From NCBI RefSeq assembly GCF_024171925.1, contig NZ_JAMTCO010000004.1:124001-188000 (forward strand): a stretch of DNA of 64,000 bases. The letters are read 5' to 3'. The stretch is from Actinokineospora diospyrosa. Lineage in GTDB: Bacteria > Actinomycetota > Actinomycetes > Mycobacteriales > Pseudonocardiaceae. Both the position numbers and the translations under genes were made by a program. The notes beneath the pieces were generated by a model, which saw only the letters and a list, made by a program, of their open reading frames with translations, made no database searches and had not been told where the DNA came from. Of this stretch, positions 24,666 through 35,141 are shown piece by piece (position 1 is the first letter of the stretch; every line of letters begins with the position of its first letter).

Positions 24666-26600
24666 TCAGTGAGCGCAGCCGCACTGGCCGGGAGGACAGT
24701 GCGAACAGGACTTGGCGCCGTCGGGCAGGTCCAGGGCCGGGTTGCGGTCGCGGAAGCCGTGCGGGCGCAGGGTGAACCCGCTGTAGTCGACCGGCATGAC
24801 CGGCCAGTCCTCCGGCCGCGGGACGTGCGTCGGGCCGAACACGTGCCAGAGCACGAGGTCCTGGTTCTCCAGGTCGCGGTCGGCTTGCGTCCACGCCGGT
24901 AGACCCGCGCCACCGGGGTGCTGGTTCGGGTAGTCGCCTGCCGGGAAGCGCTGGGCGTCGTCGTGCTGGGTCACCCACAGGTGCTTGGTGGCGAAGGCCG
25001 CGCGGGCGGCGACCGTCGACTCGGGCTGGGCCAGCAGCGTGGGGCCGGTGTGCGGCATGAGCTGGTAGGCGCGCGGCTTGCCGAGCCGGTTGGTGTTGTC
25101 GTCGTTGCGGATGACCCAGGTGCGCGCCTTGGTCGAGTCGGAGAGCCGCTGCGCGCCCGCTTCGCTGGTCAGCGTCGTGGTGGTCGTGGTGAACGCGTTG
25201 CCGTAGGGGTTGTCGGGGCCCACGGGGATGCCGACCACGTCGACCTCGTCGACGGTGTTGCGCTCCCCCGCGACCTCCATGTCCAACCGGGCGCAGAACA
25301 GGTGCTGGTGCACCGGGGCCATCAGGCCGGGGGCGATCTCGGCGGCGTACGGGGAGGTGCTGCCCGGTTCGGCGGAACCGCAGAACACGATGCCGGTGGC
25401 CTTGGCCTCCAGCTGGATGGTGCCGTCGAGGTAGAAGTACCAGAAGAAGCCGTAGTCGTAGTTGCCGATGGTGGCGAAGAAGGACACCACGAGCCTGCGC
25501 GAGCGGCGGACCTCGGTGGCCCCGGTGAGGATGTTGGTGTGCTTCCAGAGGATCCCGTAGTCCTCCTCGTGCATGCAGATGGCCTGCGGGATGGTCACCG
25601 CGTTGGCGTGGTCGTCGGCGACGACGGCGTCGAAGTAGTGGATGACGCCCAGGCAGTCGCACCCCAGCTTGAGCGGGTTGGCGTTCTTGCCCAGCAGGTA
25701 CTCGCCCGCGTCGAAGTAGGAGATCCAGTAGCGCCACGGGGCGGGGTCGCCGTAGGGGACGACCATCTCGGCCATGGACACCCGGTGCGCGACCGAGTCG
25801 CCGTCGAACTCGATGCGGTGCAGGGTGAGGCCCTCGCGGGCGTTGAACCCGACCCGGAACTTCCACCCCTGCCAGCTGACCTCGTTGCCGTCGACGGCGA
25901 AGCTGACGCCCTCGGGCTGGGTGATCTCGATCGGCTTGAGCGTGGTGCGGGCGGGCCCGACGTGCTCGGCGTCGAAGTTGCCGTGCTCGGCGGGTACCGG
26001 CACGTCGCCGACGTCGTCGACCGAGATGACCTCACCGGTGATCAGGTCCACCTTGGCGAGCAGGCCCTCGACCGGGTGCGCCCAGGGGCTGTCCTCCTCG
26101 AAGTCGCGCAGGAAGGTCAGCGCGCGCAGGACCCGGCGGTCCTTCTCCTCGGGGTAGTCGAAGAAGCCGGGCGAGAGCGGGGCGACGAAGGCCAGCGAGA
26201 AGTCCTCGACGCCGCGGCGGCGCAGCGCGGCCTGCCAGCGCTCGTCGGCGCGCACCAGGTCGGCGCTGCGGTCGTACTCCTCGAACAGCACGGCGGGCTG
26301 CCCGGTGCCCGGCTCCAGGTCGCGCCAGTCGGTGAGCTCCCCGGCCACCAGGTCCACCACGGCCTCGCTGGCGACCCCGGTGGCGATGTCGAGCACGACG
26401 GCCTGCGCCCGGCGGCTGACCGCGGCCCCCTCGACGTGCGCCCTGACCTCGGCCTTGGGCGGCTCCAGCAGCAGCACGCTGGGGAACCGGGTGGTCTCGC
26501 GCACCCGACCCGCGTCGACCAGGACCGCGCGGACCCGGGCGATCTCCGCGCCGGTCAGCGGGTCGAGGGGATGCCGGACCTGGGGTGTCGTCGCCGTCAT
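24666..26600 (-). CDS. copper-containing primary-amine oxidase
   Basis: A 644-residue cytoplasmic-looking copper amine oxidase that deaminates primary amines to aldehydes with H2O2 and NH3. The topaquinone precursor is Tyr381 in IGNYDYG, the likely catalytic base Asp297 in YFDAGEYLLG. Copper histidines are in PVHQHLFC and near THVPRPEDWPVMP. Positions match Arthrobacter enzymes almost exactly. Unusual is the C-terminus, a Cys/His-rich tail CSHCPPGQCGCAH, which may bind copper. It lies upstream of the ABC/catabolic block in the same direction, so the aldehydes produced could feed the dehydrogenases; this is an inference. Confidence 0.95.
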   Translation of the reverse strand: MTATTPQVRHPLDPLTGAEIARVRAVLVDAGRVRETTRFPSVLLLEPPKAEVRAHVEGAAVSRRAQAVVLDIATGVASEAVVDLVAGELTDWRDLEPGTGQPAVLFEEYDRSADLVRADERWQAALRRRGVEDFSLAFVAPLSPGFFDYPEEKDRRVLRALTFLRDFEEDSPWAHPVEGLLAKVDLITGEVISVDDVGDVPVPAEHGNFDAEHVGPARTTLKPIEITQPEGVSFAVDGNEVSWQGWKFRVGFNAREGLTLHRIEFDGDSVAHRVSMAEMVVPYGDPAPWRYWISYFDAGEYLLGKNANPLKLGCDCLGVIHYFDAVVADDHANAVTIPQAICMHEEDYGILWKHTNILTGATEVRRSRRLVVSFFATIGNYDYGFFWYFYLDGTIQLEAKATGIVFCGSAEPGSTSPYAAEIAPGLMAPVHQHLFCARLDMEVAGERNTVDEVDVVGIPVGPDNPYGNAFTTTTTTLTSEAGAQRLSDSTKARTWVIRNDDNTNRLGKPRAYQLMPHTGPTLLAQPESTVAARAAFATKHLWVTQHDDAQRFPAGDYPNQHPGGAGLPAWTQADRDLENQDLVLWHVFGPTHVPRPEDWPVMPVDYSGFTLRPHGFRDRNPALDLPDGAKSCSHCPPGQCGCAH

Positions 26601-26714
26601 GCTCGCGAGTATCCGACCGATCGCGGAGGGGGTCTAGCCGTGGGGGGCACACCGGTTGTCCGGCAGGGAACGCCCGGCAGGCGGCGCTCGACGGGCTGGG
26701 CGCGGCCTCAGCGC

Positions 26715-26945
26715 GCGGTCCAGGCCCCACGCCGTGCTCGGCCGGGGTCCGCTCGACGAGCCCTTGGTCGCCGATGCCGCCGTGCACGAAGGTGACCCAG
26801 TCGGCGACCTCGGCGAGGTTGGTCTCGGTGCCCGCGTAGGTCAGCGCGTCCAGGGCGATGGCGGTGTCACCGGGGTGCAGGCGGGTCCAGAACCGGGTGA
26901 AGTGCGACCCGATGAAACCCGCGGCGCCGGTCACGAGGTGGGTGG
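26715..26945 (-). pseudogene. truncated dTDP-glucose 4,6-dehydratase (rmlB) fragment
   Basis: On the minus strand, just after the stop of the glycosyltransferase gene, is a frame reading VTGAAGFIGSHFTRFW, then LDALTYAGTETNLAEV and VTFVHGGIGDQGLVE. This is the first about 70 residues of an RmlB-type dehydratase, including the Rossmann GxxGxxG. After TPAEHGV the similarity stops and the catalytic YxxxK region is missing. There is no convincing start codon except an internal GTG. It is a remnant of a once-longer sugar pathway locus. Confidence 0.65.
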
Positions 26946-28025
26946 TCAGGTCGCCGCGCTGGCCAAACCCGGGCGGGGGGCGGTGAACCGCGCGAGCGGG
27001 GTGGTCATCGGCGTCGCGCCGACCGCGCGGGAGCGGGTGTGCAGCACGCCGAGGTCGGTCGGGCGCCCGATCCGCTCCCACAACGCGGTCTCCACCAGCG
27101 CGACGCCCACCGGTTTGCCGTACCGGACCAGCTCGCCGGGCCCGGCGCCGTAGACCCCGGCGCGCGGGAACCTCGACGCCACGGCGTAGAGCTGGTCGTA
27201 GGCGTCGTCGGCGGGGGTCGCCGAGGTCAGGAACGTGTACGACGACGCCATCCGGCCCGGTTGCCGCACCCCGTCCGCCCGCGCCCAGCCGCGCCGCCGC
27301 CTGCCCAGGACGAGCACGGCGAGGAAGGCGGGGAGCCGGGGCCACAAGCGGGGCCTGCGGGCGATGAAGGTCAGGTTCCGGGCCGTGCTCGCGGACGGGG
27401 ACTCGGGCAGGGCCGCGTTGCCGTCGCGCCACCGGCGCACGACGTCGACCAACTCGCGGCCGCGGGGCAGCACGAACAGGAAGGTCCCGGCGACCACGCG
27501 CTCCGCGAACCGCGTCCGCGCCCAGGCGTCGTCGGCGACCACGTCGGGGAACGCGGGCACCAGGTCCCGCCCGGCCGCGTTGACCGCGTAGCACCCGGCC
27601 CCGACGACGTCATCGGCCACACCCGGCAACCGCGTCCACACGGCGGCGAAACCGCGCGCCAGCCACCCGTCCGGCTCGACCAACAACGGCCGCGGTCCGA
27701 CCAACCGGGGCCGGGGCACGTCCAACGCCGCCGCCATCGCCCCCAACGTCCCCGGCGTCAACACCGTGTCGGCGTCGAGGAACACGACCGCGCCCTCTCG
27801 GCAGTGCCCCAACCCAACGTTCAGCGCCGCCGCCTTCCCCTCCCCCGCGGTCTCGACGACAACCGCGCCCGCCTCCCGCGCCCGCTCCGCGGTGTCATCG
27901 GAACACCCGTTCGCCACCACAACGACCCGCACATCCAGGTCGGCGCTGCCCACCAGCGCCGACCGCACGCAGGCCCCGACCAGTGCCCCCTCGTCCCGCG
28001 CGGGGACGACCACATCGATCACCAC
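26946..28025 (-). CDS. family 2 glycosyltransferase
   Basis: A 359-residue GT2 enzyme starting at GTG 28025. The N-terminal GT-A fold reads VVVPARDEGALVGACV and VVVANGCSDDT, with the metal-binding DxD-like motif VFLDADTVL. A hydrophobic stretch near residue 235 (PAFLAVLVLGRRRR) may contact the membrane. It probably transfers a sugar to an envelope glycan or lipid. It is downstream of the reductase-glycosyltransferase fusion and beside the rmlB remnant, so the locus appears to concern a deoxysugar-bearing glycan. Confidence 0.82.
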   Translation of the reverse strand: MVIDVVVPARDEGALVGACVRSALVGSADLDVRVVVVANGCSDDTAERAREAGAVVVETAGEGKAAALNVGLGHCREGAVVFLDADTVLTPGTLGAMAAALDVPRPRLVGPRPLLVEPDGWLARGFAAVWTRLPGVADDVVGAGCYAVNAAGRDLVPAFPDVVADDAWARTRFAERVVAGTFLFVLPRGRELVDVVRRWRDGNAALPESPSASTARNLTFIARRPRLWPRLPAFLAVLVLGRRRRGWARADGVRQPGRMASSYTFLTSATPADDAYDQLYAVASRFPRAGVYGAGPGELVRYGKPVGVALVETALWERIGRPTDLGVLHTRSRAVGATPMTTPLARFTAPRPGLASAAT

Positions 28026-28254
28026 ACCAACCCCCAGAACACCGCGCCCCCAAGCAGGCCGCCGGATGCGCCTCTCACCGGACCGCCCACCGATCCCCCA
28101 CCTGTACCCCGCAAACCCGCCACCGACCCCGGCTGCCGCACCACCTCGCCCCGGCCGCGACCGACACCACGGCCATCCACCACCGGCCGCCCGCCCAGCC
28201 CGTCAGAGCCAAGCCGACTGCTCACCAGCACCACCGAGCCGCCTGGGCTGCCCC
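28026..28254. other. 229-bp spacer between glycosyltransferase genes
   Basis: C-rich on the plus strand with many CCACC and CCGCC runs and no supportable gene. Nothing regulatory is recognisable. Confidence 0.4.
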
Positions 28255-29958
28255 TCACCGGGCCGACAACCGGTCCAGCACCACGGCTGCCGCGTGCACG
28301 CTCAAGAACACCGCCGCTGACGCCGGTTGGCGCAGCAACGCGCCCACGACGCCCCGGTTGCGGTTGGCGCCATCTCCGTGCGCCATCGGCAGTCGGGTCA
28401 GTTCGTCGTTGCCGCGTTGGTAGCGCCGTCGGGCCCGCACGAGTTCCTTGGGGCCGCGGGGGACGATCACCTCGTAGCTCGCCGTGGTGACCACGGCGCG
28501 TTCGCGCGGGGCGAAGTGCCACCGAACCCACTTGTCGTCCGAGCGGACGGCCGCGAACCGGTCCCAGCGGGTGCGGCCGAGGGCCGACACCGCGTAGGCG
28601 CCCATCGTCGCGGGTGATTGGCGGACGTAGGGCAGGGAGCGCCAGGTGCGGTAGTAAGCGCGGGAGACGAGGCTGTCGGTGGCGGCGATGTGGACGGTGG
28701 GGACGGCGAAGTGGATGCCGGTGCCGGGGGCGAGGGCGTGGCTCAGGCCCACCAGGCTGCCGGGTGAGAGCACGGCGTCCTGGTCGAGGTAGAGCCGCGG
28801 ACCGGCGGGCAGCACGGCCTCGGCGGCGTTGATGGCCGGGACGCGGCCGGGCGGGGACAGCAGGACCGAGCAGCGGGCACCCGCGGCGCGCAGCACCGGG
28901 GCCAACCGCAGGGCCGCGCGCAACGTGCGGGGTTCGCCGTCGTTGAGGGCGAGGGCCACGTGCAGGTCACCGGTGAAGCCGGTGAGGTCCTGCTCGGCGA
29001 GCGACCCGATCGCCCGGTGCAGCACGTCGGCACCCCGGTACACCGGGATCACCACGCCGAAGGCGGGTCGCACGCGCAGCGGACCGGGCGCCAACTCCGG
29101 CCACCGGGCGGCCAGCCGGGCGCCGGACATCGCCATGTTCGCCGGGCGCTCGGCGCCGCCGGGCAGGTCGCGGCGGGAGATCGAGCGCAGCCGCGGCACC
29201 ACCCCGATGCCCTCGGCGACGCGGGCCACCAGGTCGCGCGGGGTCAGCACCTCCGGCCCGGCGACGTGCAGCAGGCCGCGCGCCCGCCGCTCCCCCAGCC
29301 CGACCACCACCCGGGCCGCGGCGGTGAGGGCGAGCGGGGTCCGGTACTCGTCGGTGCACACCGGCAGTTCGTCGCCCGCCCGCAGCGCGGCGGCGACCCG
29401 GGTCCAGGTGGTCTGCCTCGGGCACGCGGGATCGCCTTGCAGCAAGGAGAACCGGGCGACCACACCCGCGCCCTCGGCCAGCACGGCCCGTTCCCCGGCG
29501 AGCTTGGTCCACGAGTAGGCGGTGCGCCCCACGGGGGTGTCCTCTTCGCGGTAGCGCCGCCGAGCTGTGCCGTCCCAGATGAAATCGCTGGACGGGTAGA
29601 GCATCCACGCGCCCTCTTCGCGCGCATACCCGGCTAATCGCGCCGCGACAGCGGTGTTGAGCGCCCACCCCGTTCGCGGGTCGAGGGCCACCTGTCCGGG
29701 CGCCGACACCGCCGCCAAGTGGACCACGTGGGTCGGCCGGTACCGGCGCAGCACGGCATCCAGGTCGGCGCCGCGGCGAAGGTCAAGGGGCAACACGGTT
29801 CCGTGCGCGCCGCGGCAGGGACGCCTGCCGATGCCGAGCACAGCGGCACCCCTGCGCGCCAGCAGTTCCATCACGTGGGCACCGAGTTGCCCGCACGCCC
29901 CGGTCACCAACCACCGACCCGGCACGACACCGGCGTCGGGCACCTCGACTGCGGACAA
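28255..29958 (-). CDS. fusion of dTDP-4-dehydrorhamnose-reductase-like domain and GT2 glycosyltransferase
   Basis: A 567-residue two-domain protein. Residues about 15-300 are an RmlD-like SDR: WLVTGACGQLGAHV, HVVHLAAVSAP, PSSDFIWDG and the catalytic AYSWTKLAGE. Residues about 305-567 are a GT2 domain: FGVVIPVYRGADVLH, LALNDGEP, and a metal site LYLDQDAVLSP. Such a fusion would make a deoxysugar nucleotide and hand it to the transferase. I know of no common family with this exact arrangement, though sequence search may find relatives. It is divergent from the LLM oxidoreductase gene. Confidence 0.82.
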   Translation of the reverse strand: MSAVEVPDAGVVPGRWLVTGACGQLGAHVMELLARRGAAVLGIGRRPCRGAHGTVLPLDLRRGADLDAVLRRYRPTHVVHLAAVSAPGQVALDPRTGWALNTAVAARLAGYAREEGAWMLYPSSDFIWDGTARRRYREEDTPVGRTAYSWTKLAGERAVLAEGAGVVARFSLLQGDPACPRQTTWTRVAAALRAGDELPVCTDEYRTPLALTAAARVVVGLGERRARGLLHVAGPEVLTPRDLVARVAEGIGVVPRLRSISRRDLPGGAERPANMAMSGARLAARWPELAPGPLRVRPAFGVVIPVYRGADVLHRAIGSLAEQDLTGFTGDLHVALALNDGEPRTLRAALRLAPVLRAAGARCSVLLSPPGRVPAINAAEAVLPAGPRLYLDQDAVLSPGSLVGLSHALAPGTGIHFAVPTVHIAATDSLVSRAYYRTWRSLPYVRQSPATMGAYAVSALGRTRWDRFAAVRSDDKWVRWHFAPRERAVVTTASYEVIVPRGPKELVRARRRYQRGNDELTRLPMAHGDGANRNRGVVGALLRQPASAAVFLSVHAAAVVLDRLSAR

Positions 29959-30154
29959 GAGCGTCTCCCCCCGGGACAGATCCCACCGTCGAGAAGATCG
30001 TCCGCGGCCCGGGTACCGATACTGCGCCGATCGGGTCGACCTTCCCGCAACCGGTCACCGGCGGTGCGTATTCCCGGTGTTCCACATCCCGGACGTCCCC
30101 CGACCGGGCGGTAGCGTCGAGGGCAACCCAGCCGAGACGAGGAAGGGGACACCC

Positions 30155-31282
30155 ATGTCGATCCCGCTGTCCATTTTGGACTTGGCTGCGGTCGCGTCCG
30201 GCCGCACCCCCGCCGAGGCGGTGCGCGACACGATCGACCTCGCCCGGCAGGCCGAGCAGTTCGGCTACCAGCGGTTCTGGGTCGCCGAGCACCACTTCGC
30301 GACCGGGGTCGCCTCGGCGGCCCCCGCCGTGCTCAGCGCGCTGATCGCGGGCGCGACCAGCCGGATCCGGGTCGGCTCCGGCGCGGTGCTGCTCGGCTAC
30401 TACACCGCGGTCTCGGTCGCCGAGCAGTTCGGCACGATCGCGCTGGCCCACCCCGGTCGGGTCGACCTCGGCCTCGGCCGCTCCGGCCTGGTCCGGGCCC
30501 GCGACTGGGCGACCAAGTTCTCCGCCGCCAGCGCCCCGGCCGAGCCCGCGCGCCTGGTGGACGGCCTGCTGATCCCCGGCAAGGCCAAGGCGAACCTGGG
30601 CGACCCGGAGGTGCGGCGCAGGCTGGAGGCCGGTCAGCGGCTGCTGGGGGCGCGCGAGGACGACGTCGACTACGGCGAGCAGGTCCGCCAGATCCTCGCC
30701 TTCCTCACCGCGGGCTACACCGCCGAGGACGGCACGGTCTTCCACGCCCCGGCGGCGGAGGGCACCGACACCCAGGTCTGGGTGCTGGGCTCCAGCGCGG
30801 GCCCGAGCGCGCAGGCGGCGGCCGAGTTGGGCCTGCCGTTCACCGCGAACTACCACGTGAGCCCGTCGTCGGTGCTGGAGGCGGTGGAGGCCTACCGCTC
30901 GGCGTTCGTGCCGTCGGTGTCCTTCCCGGAGCCGCACGTGATGGTCTCCGCCGACGTCGTGGTCGCCGAGGACACCGCCACCGCGCGGGAACTGGCCGCG
31001 CCCTACGCCCAGTGGGTGCTCAGCATCCGCGCGGGCGACGGCGCCATCCCGTTCCCCACCCCCGCCGAGGCCGCCGCGTTCGAGTGGACCGAGGACCTGC
31101 GCGGCCTGGTCGAGGACCGCGTGCAGACCCAGTTCGTCGGCACCGCGGGCGAGGTCGCCGAGCAGTTGCGCACCCTGCAGCGGGTCACCGGCGCGGACGA
31201 GCTGATGGTCACCACGCTCACCCACCAGCACGCCGACCGGGTGCGCTCGTTCGAGCTGCTGGCCAAGGAGTGGATCAGCTAG
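30155..31282 (+). CDS. LLM-class flavin-dependent oxidoreductase
   Basis: A 375-residue luciferase-like monooxygenase-family enzyme. ATG 30155 has a GGAAGGGG site. The TIM-barrel pattern includes ARQAEQFGYQRFWVAEHHF, SRIRVGSGAVLLGYY and RVDLGLGRSG. AEHH is the group signature seen in LuxA-like alkanal monooxygenase relatives. It should use FMNH2 or F420. It stands alone and is followed by the terminator of the convergent protease gene. Confidence 0.9.
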   Translation: MSIPLSILDLAAVASGRTPAEAVRDTIDLARQAEQFGYQRFWVAEHHFATGVASAAPAVLSALIAGATSRIRVGSGAVLLGYYTAVSVAEQFGTIALAHPGRVDLGLGRSGLVRARDWATKFSAASAPAEPARLVDGLLIPGKAKANLGDPEVRRRLEAGQRLLGAREDDVDYGEQVRQILAFLTAGYTAEDGTVFHAPAAEGTDTQVWVLGSSAGPSAQAAAELGLPFTANYHVSPSSVLEAVEAYRSAFVPSVSFPEPHVMVSADVVVAEDTATARELAAPYAQWVLSIRAGDGAIPFPTPAEAAAFEWTEDLRGLVEDRVQTQFVGTAGEVAEQLRTLQRVTGADELMVTTLTHQHADRVRSFELLAKEWIS

Positions 31283-31359
31283 TCCGCATGCGTCCACTAT
31301 GGACGAATGCTGTGGATGAACACTGAGGACAAGCTCAAACATCTTGGGGCACAACAAAG

Positions 31360-31395
31360 ACCGGCGGGGTGGGACCTGAGTCCCACCCCGCCGGT
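31360..31395. terminator. perfect 16-bp terminator between convergent genes
   Basis: ACCGGCGGGGTGGGAC at 31360-31375 pairs perfectly with the complement at 31380-31395 across a four-base loop CTGA. On the minus strand it is followed by CTTTGTTGT, so it serves the protease gene ending at 31421. It may also stop the LLM oxidoreductase transcript coming the other way. Confidence 0.85.
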
Positions 31396-31420
31396 TCTGC
31401 TATTCAGTTGTCACACGGGT

Positions 31421-34400
31421 TCAGCTGGTCTGCAGCGCCACATCGTCGATGAGGAAGCTGGTCTGCAGGCTCGCGTCCTCGACACCGTTGAACTTCACGG
31501 TGACCGACTGGCCTGCGAACTGACCCACGTTGATGGTCCGCTGCACGTAGGAGCCGCCCGCGTCCACGTTCGAGTAGCTGGCGACCGTGGTGCCACCGAC
31601 GGTGACGGTCAGCTTGTCGTACTGGACGTTCTCGGTCTCCGCGGTGGTGATGCGCAGCCAGTAGGTCAGCGTGGAGTTGGTGCAGCCCGCCGGGATGGTG
31701 ACGGTCTGCGCCGCGCTGTCGGTCCGGGTCGAGCCCCAGCCGTTCAGCCACGCCTTGTACGAGCCACCGTGCGGGGCCTCCTGCGCCGAGCTGTCGACGA
31801 CACCGGAGGTGGTGGTCCACGGGCTGGTGCCGGACTCGAAGCCACCGTTGGCGATGACGTTCGAACCGGTGCAGTTGCCCGGGTTGGTGCCGCTGACGGT
31901 CAGGTTGTAGGTCGCCGAGCGGGTCGCCGAGCCAACACCCGAGATGGTGATCTGGTAGGTGCCCGCCGCCGCCGAGGAGCCGACGTTGATGGTCGCGGTG
32001 GACGACGAGCCGGTCTGCACCGAGCTCGGGCTGAAGGCGACGGTGACGCCCGAGGGGGCACCGGTGGCCGACAGGGTGACGTTCTGCGCCGAGCCGGAGG
32101 TGGTCTGGGTCGACACCGTGGTGGTGGCCGAGTTGCCCGGGGCGACGGTGCCCGAGGTCGGGTTCAACGACACCGAGAAGTCGTTGGTCGGCGTGGTGGT
32201 GCCCACGGCCTGCTTCCAGATCGTGTACGCGACACCGTCAGCGCTGCGGTCGAGAGCCGTGGCGTTGATGTTCGAGGTGGTGTCGCAGGAGCTGTGGTAG
32301 CAGGAGTCGTAGGCGGCGTTCGCGGTGCCGCCCCACTTCTGCGCCTCGGCCGAGGTCTTGCGAGCCGAAGCACCGGTGGCGTAGCCCGAGGACGGGATGC
32401 CCGCGTTCTGGAACGAGTAGTCGTCCGAACGGCCCGCACCCTCGACGTTCTCCTGCGGGGACAGGCTCAGCGAGTCCCAGTAGGCCTTGAGCGGCGCGGC
32501 GGCGGTGGTGTTGATGTTGTTGATGAAGTAGCCGCCGTTCTTGGAGGCCACCATGTCGAAGTTGTAGTACGCCTTGATCTGCGACCGGGCGGTCGAGCTC
32601 AGCTGGTTGACGTAGAACTTCGAGCCGTTGAGGCCCTGCTCCTCGTCGGTCCACCAGGCGAACCGGACGTGCTTGAGCATGGTCGGGTTCTTGGCGGCGA
32701 GCTGCAGGGCGTTCTCCAGCAGCGTGGCCGAGCCCGAGCCGTTGTCGTTGATGCCGGGGCCAGCGGAGACGCTGTCCAGGTGCGCGCCGAACATGATCGT
32801 CTGGGCGGTGTCGCCACCGGGCCAGTCGGCGATCAGGTTGTTCGACACGTAGGTGCAGCTGGTGCAGCTCTGCTCGGCGACGGTGAAGCCCGCCTGCTGC
32901 AGCTTGCCCTTCACGTACGCGACGGACTGGGTGTAGCCGGAGCTACCCGCGCGGCGGTTGCCGCCCGCGTTCGTCGCGATGGAGTTGAGCTGGGTGAGGT
33001 GCGCCTGGACGGCGGCCACGTCGATGTTCGGCGCGGTCGGGTCCGGGTTGCCGCCACCGGTGACGGTCAGCGAGTAGGTCGCGGTGTGGCTGGTGGCGCC
33101 AGCCGCGGTCACGGTGATCGTGTAGGTGCCGTTGGCCACCGAGGAACCGACAGCGACGGTCGCGGTGGAGGAGGCGCCGGTCTGCACCGAGGTCGGCGAG
33201 AACGACACGGTCACGCCCGAGGGCTGGCCCGAGGCGGACAGGTTCACGTTCTGCGCCGAACCCGAGGTGGTCTGGGTCGCGACGGAGAAGGTGCCCGAGT
33301 TGCCCTTGACGATGGAGCCCGAGGACGGGTTCAGCGACAGGGAGAACTCGTTGCCCGGGGTACCGGTGCAGGTGGGCTCACCGGACTGCGCGGGCAGGGT
33401 GACGCCGTCCCACGCGGCCTTGGTCTTGTTGAACAGGTTGCAGGTCGAGTCGAGGCTCTTCGCCGCGGTCAGGGTCGCGACGCGGTACTTCTTGTAGGTC
33501 ATGCCGCTGGTCTTGAGCAGCATGCCGCCGTAGAAGACGCGACCGGCGTCCTTGATGCCGATGCCGGTGATCGAGGACGGGCCACCGGAGCAGATCGGGC
33601 TGGTCGGCTTGCCGCCGCCGGGGTTGTTGCCCTCGGCGAGCAGGTAGAACCAGTGGTTGAGCGGGCCCGCTGCGGCGTGGACCTCGGTGTTGGGGATCGA
33701 GGCGCTGTAGCAGTTGGGGTTGTTGCCCACCAGGGACGGGTTGTACATGTTGCGGATCGGGCCGTTGCCGACGAGGTTGATCGTCTCGCCGACCAGGTAG
33801 TCCGGGACGTCCTTGGCGTTGTTGGCGTACGCCTCGGTCAGGGCGCCGAAGATGTCACCGGTGCCCTCGCCCAGGCCCGCCTCGGAGGACGTGCCACCGG
33901 GGGTGTTCTGGTCCAGGCCGTGGCCGTACTCGTGGCCGACGACGTCCATCGAGGCGATCCACTTGTTGGCCGAGTTGCGGCCGATGGTGATCTGGGAGCC
34001 GTCCCAGTACGCGTTCTGCTCGTTCAGGCCGACCTTGGCGGGCCAGCTGCGGCCGGAGCCGTTGTGGCTGGTGCGGCCGAGCCAGTCGCGGAGCATGTTC
34101 CACTCCTGCTGGGCGGCGTACATCAGCTCGCCACAGCCGGTCTCCTTGCTCGTCTCCGAGCCGGTGCCCCAGGAGTCCGAGGACTTCGAGAAGACGGCGC
34201 CACCGCTGTAGTCCGCGCACTGCAGACCCGGGCGGTTCGGGTCGACGAGGCGGTAGGTGCCACCGGAGTTGGTGGTGTCGATGTTGACGTTGCCGTTCCA
34301 CTCACCGTTGACGGTGCCGTGCGCGGCGTCCTCGACCTTGTCCAGCACGGCGCCGGTGTTGGCGTCGACCCAGACGTTGAGGTGGCTGGGGCCGCCGTCC

Positions 34401-34921
34401 TTGGCGGTGCCGATGAGCAGGTGCTCCCACGCCAGGGCGGGAACGTCGTTGGTGACCTTGACGACCAGGCGGCTCGTCTCGACCTTGGTGGTCTTGCCCT
34501 GCAGACCGCGGGAGGTCTGCTCGGCGGCGGCCTTGGTGACCCGGGCGGTGGTGGAGGGGACGGCCACCTTCGCCTTGGTCGCGGCCATGGCGGCCTGCAC
34601 GCGGCCCTGGCCGTCGGCCAGGACGGTGGCGTCGCCGCCGACGACCGGCAGGCCGCGGTAGCTGCGCTGGTAGCTGACCGAGTAGAGGTCGTTGACGTAC
34701 GGGGTGACCAGGTCACGCGAGTACGACTCGTCCGGACCCTTGGCCAGCGCGTCGAGGCCGCTGACGGCCGCGCGGTCGGCGGCGGAGACGGCGAGCGCCT
34801 GGCGGTCCTGGGCTTGGGCCTGCTGCTCCTGGCTGGCGAACACCGGGCTGACGGTCAAGGCGACCGCCGCCCCGGCGAAGACAGCGAGGGCGACCCCGGC
34901 TGTCATCGTTCTGCGCTTCAT
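31421..34921 (-). CDS. secreted double protease: M4 metallopeptidase fused to M28 aminopeptidase
   Basis: A 1166-residue secreted protein. ATG 34921 has AAGGAG 6 bp upstream and gives a clean signal peptide ([17 protein letters not shown]...SPVFAS). A propeptide (about 35-200) is followed by a thermolysin-type M4 domain with HEYGH at 330-334 and [10 protein letters not shown] as the third zinc ligand region. An Ig-like repeat (about 523-612, [12 protein letters not shown]) leads to an M28 aminopeptidase with H714[14 protein letters not shown] and NFDMV. A second Ig-like repeat (about 911-1000) and a jelly-roll C-terminal domain (about 1020-1166, [11 protein letters not shown]) follow. It could both cut proteins internally and trim their N-termini. 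Confidence 0.92.
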   Translation of the reverse strand: MKRRTMTAGVALAVFAGAAVALTVSPVFASQEQQAQAQDRQALAVSAADRAAVSGLDALAKGPDESYSRDLVTPYVNDLYSVSYQRSYRGLPVVGGDATVLADGQGRVQAAMAATKAKVAVPSTTARVTKAAAEQTSRGLQGKTTKVETSRLVVKVTNDVPALAWEHLLIGTAKDGGPSHLNVWVDANTGAVLDKVEDAAHGTVNGEWNGNVNIDTTNSGGTYRLVDPNRPGLQCADYSGGAVFSKSSDSWGTGSETSKETGCGELMYAAQQEWNMLRDWLGRTSHNGSGRSWPAKVGLNEQNAYWDGSQITIGRNSANKWIASMDVVGHEYGHGLDQNTPGGTSSEAGLGEGTGDIFGALTEAYANNAKDVPDYLVGETINLVGNGPIRNMYNPSLVGNNPNCYSASIPNTEVHAAAGPLNHWFYLLAEGNNPGGGKPTSPICSGGPSSITGIGIKDAGRVFYGGMLLKTSGMTYKKYRVATLTAAKSLDSTCNLFNKTKAAWDGVTLPAQSGEPTCTGTPGNEFSLSLNPSSGSIVKGNSGTFSVATQTTSGSAQNVNLSASGQPSGVTVSFSPTSVQTGASSTATVAVGSSVANGTYTITVTAAGATSHTATYSLTVTGGGNPDPTAPNIDVAAVQAHLTQLNSIATNAGGNRRAGSSGYTQSVAYVKGKLQQAGFTVAEQSCTSCTYVSNNLIADWPGGDTAQTIMFGAHLDSVSAGPGINDNGSGSATLLENALQLAAKNPTMLKHVRFAWWTDEEQGLNGSKFYVNQLSSTARSQIKAYYNFDMVASKNGGYFINNINTTAAAPLKAYWDSLSLSPQENVEGAGRSDDYSFQNAGIPSSGYATGASARKTSAEAQKWGGTANAAYDSCYHSSCDTTSNINATALDRSADGVAYTIWKQAVGTTTPTNDFSVSLNPTSGTVAPGNSATTTVSTQTTSGSAQNVTLSATGAPSGVTVAFSPSSVQTGSSSTATINVGSSAAAGTYQITISGVGSATRSATYNLTVSGTNPGNCTGSNVIANGGFESGTSPWTTTSGVVDSSAQEAPHGGSYKAWLNGWGSTRTDSAAQTVTIPAGCTNSTLTYWLRITTAETENVQYDKLTVTVGGTTVASYSNVDAGGSYVQRTINVGQFAGQSVTVKFNGVEDASLQTSFLIDDVALQTS

Positions 34922-35141
34922 CGAATACTCCTTGTGGGCAGGGTGTCGCTCGATGCGGCCTGCTCCCGCCTCGTGGGCAGAGCACCGCCGGGTGGGGAAC
35001 GCGGACGTCACCGAGCGCAGCGAAGCATTCAGATATGGCCATGAAACAGTCAATGGAATCCAACGTGGGAACGCCCGATTGTCAAACACCGGCAAATTCG
35101 TCAAGCGGGTCCCACTCGGAGATTTCACCATCGGCCCTGGT

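Noticed and set aside
31307..35044. 1245-codon plus-strand frame antisense to the protease
   Set aside because: No recognisable domain; the opposite strand holds clear protease motifs, a signal peptide and a terminator.
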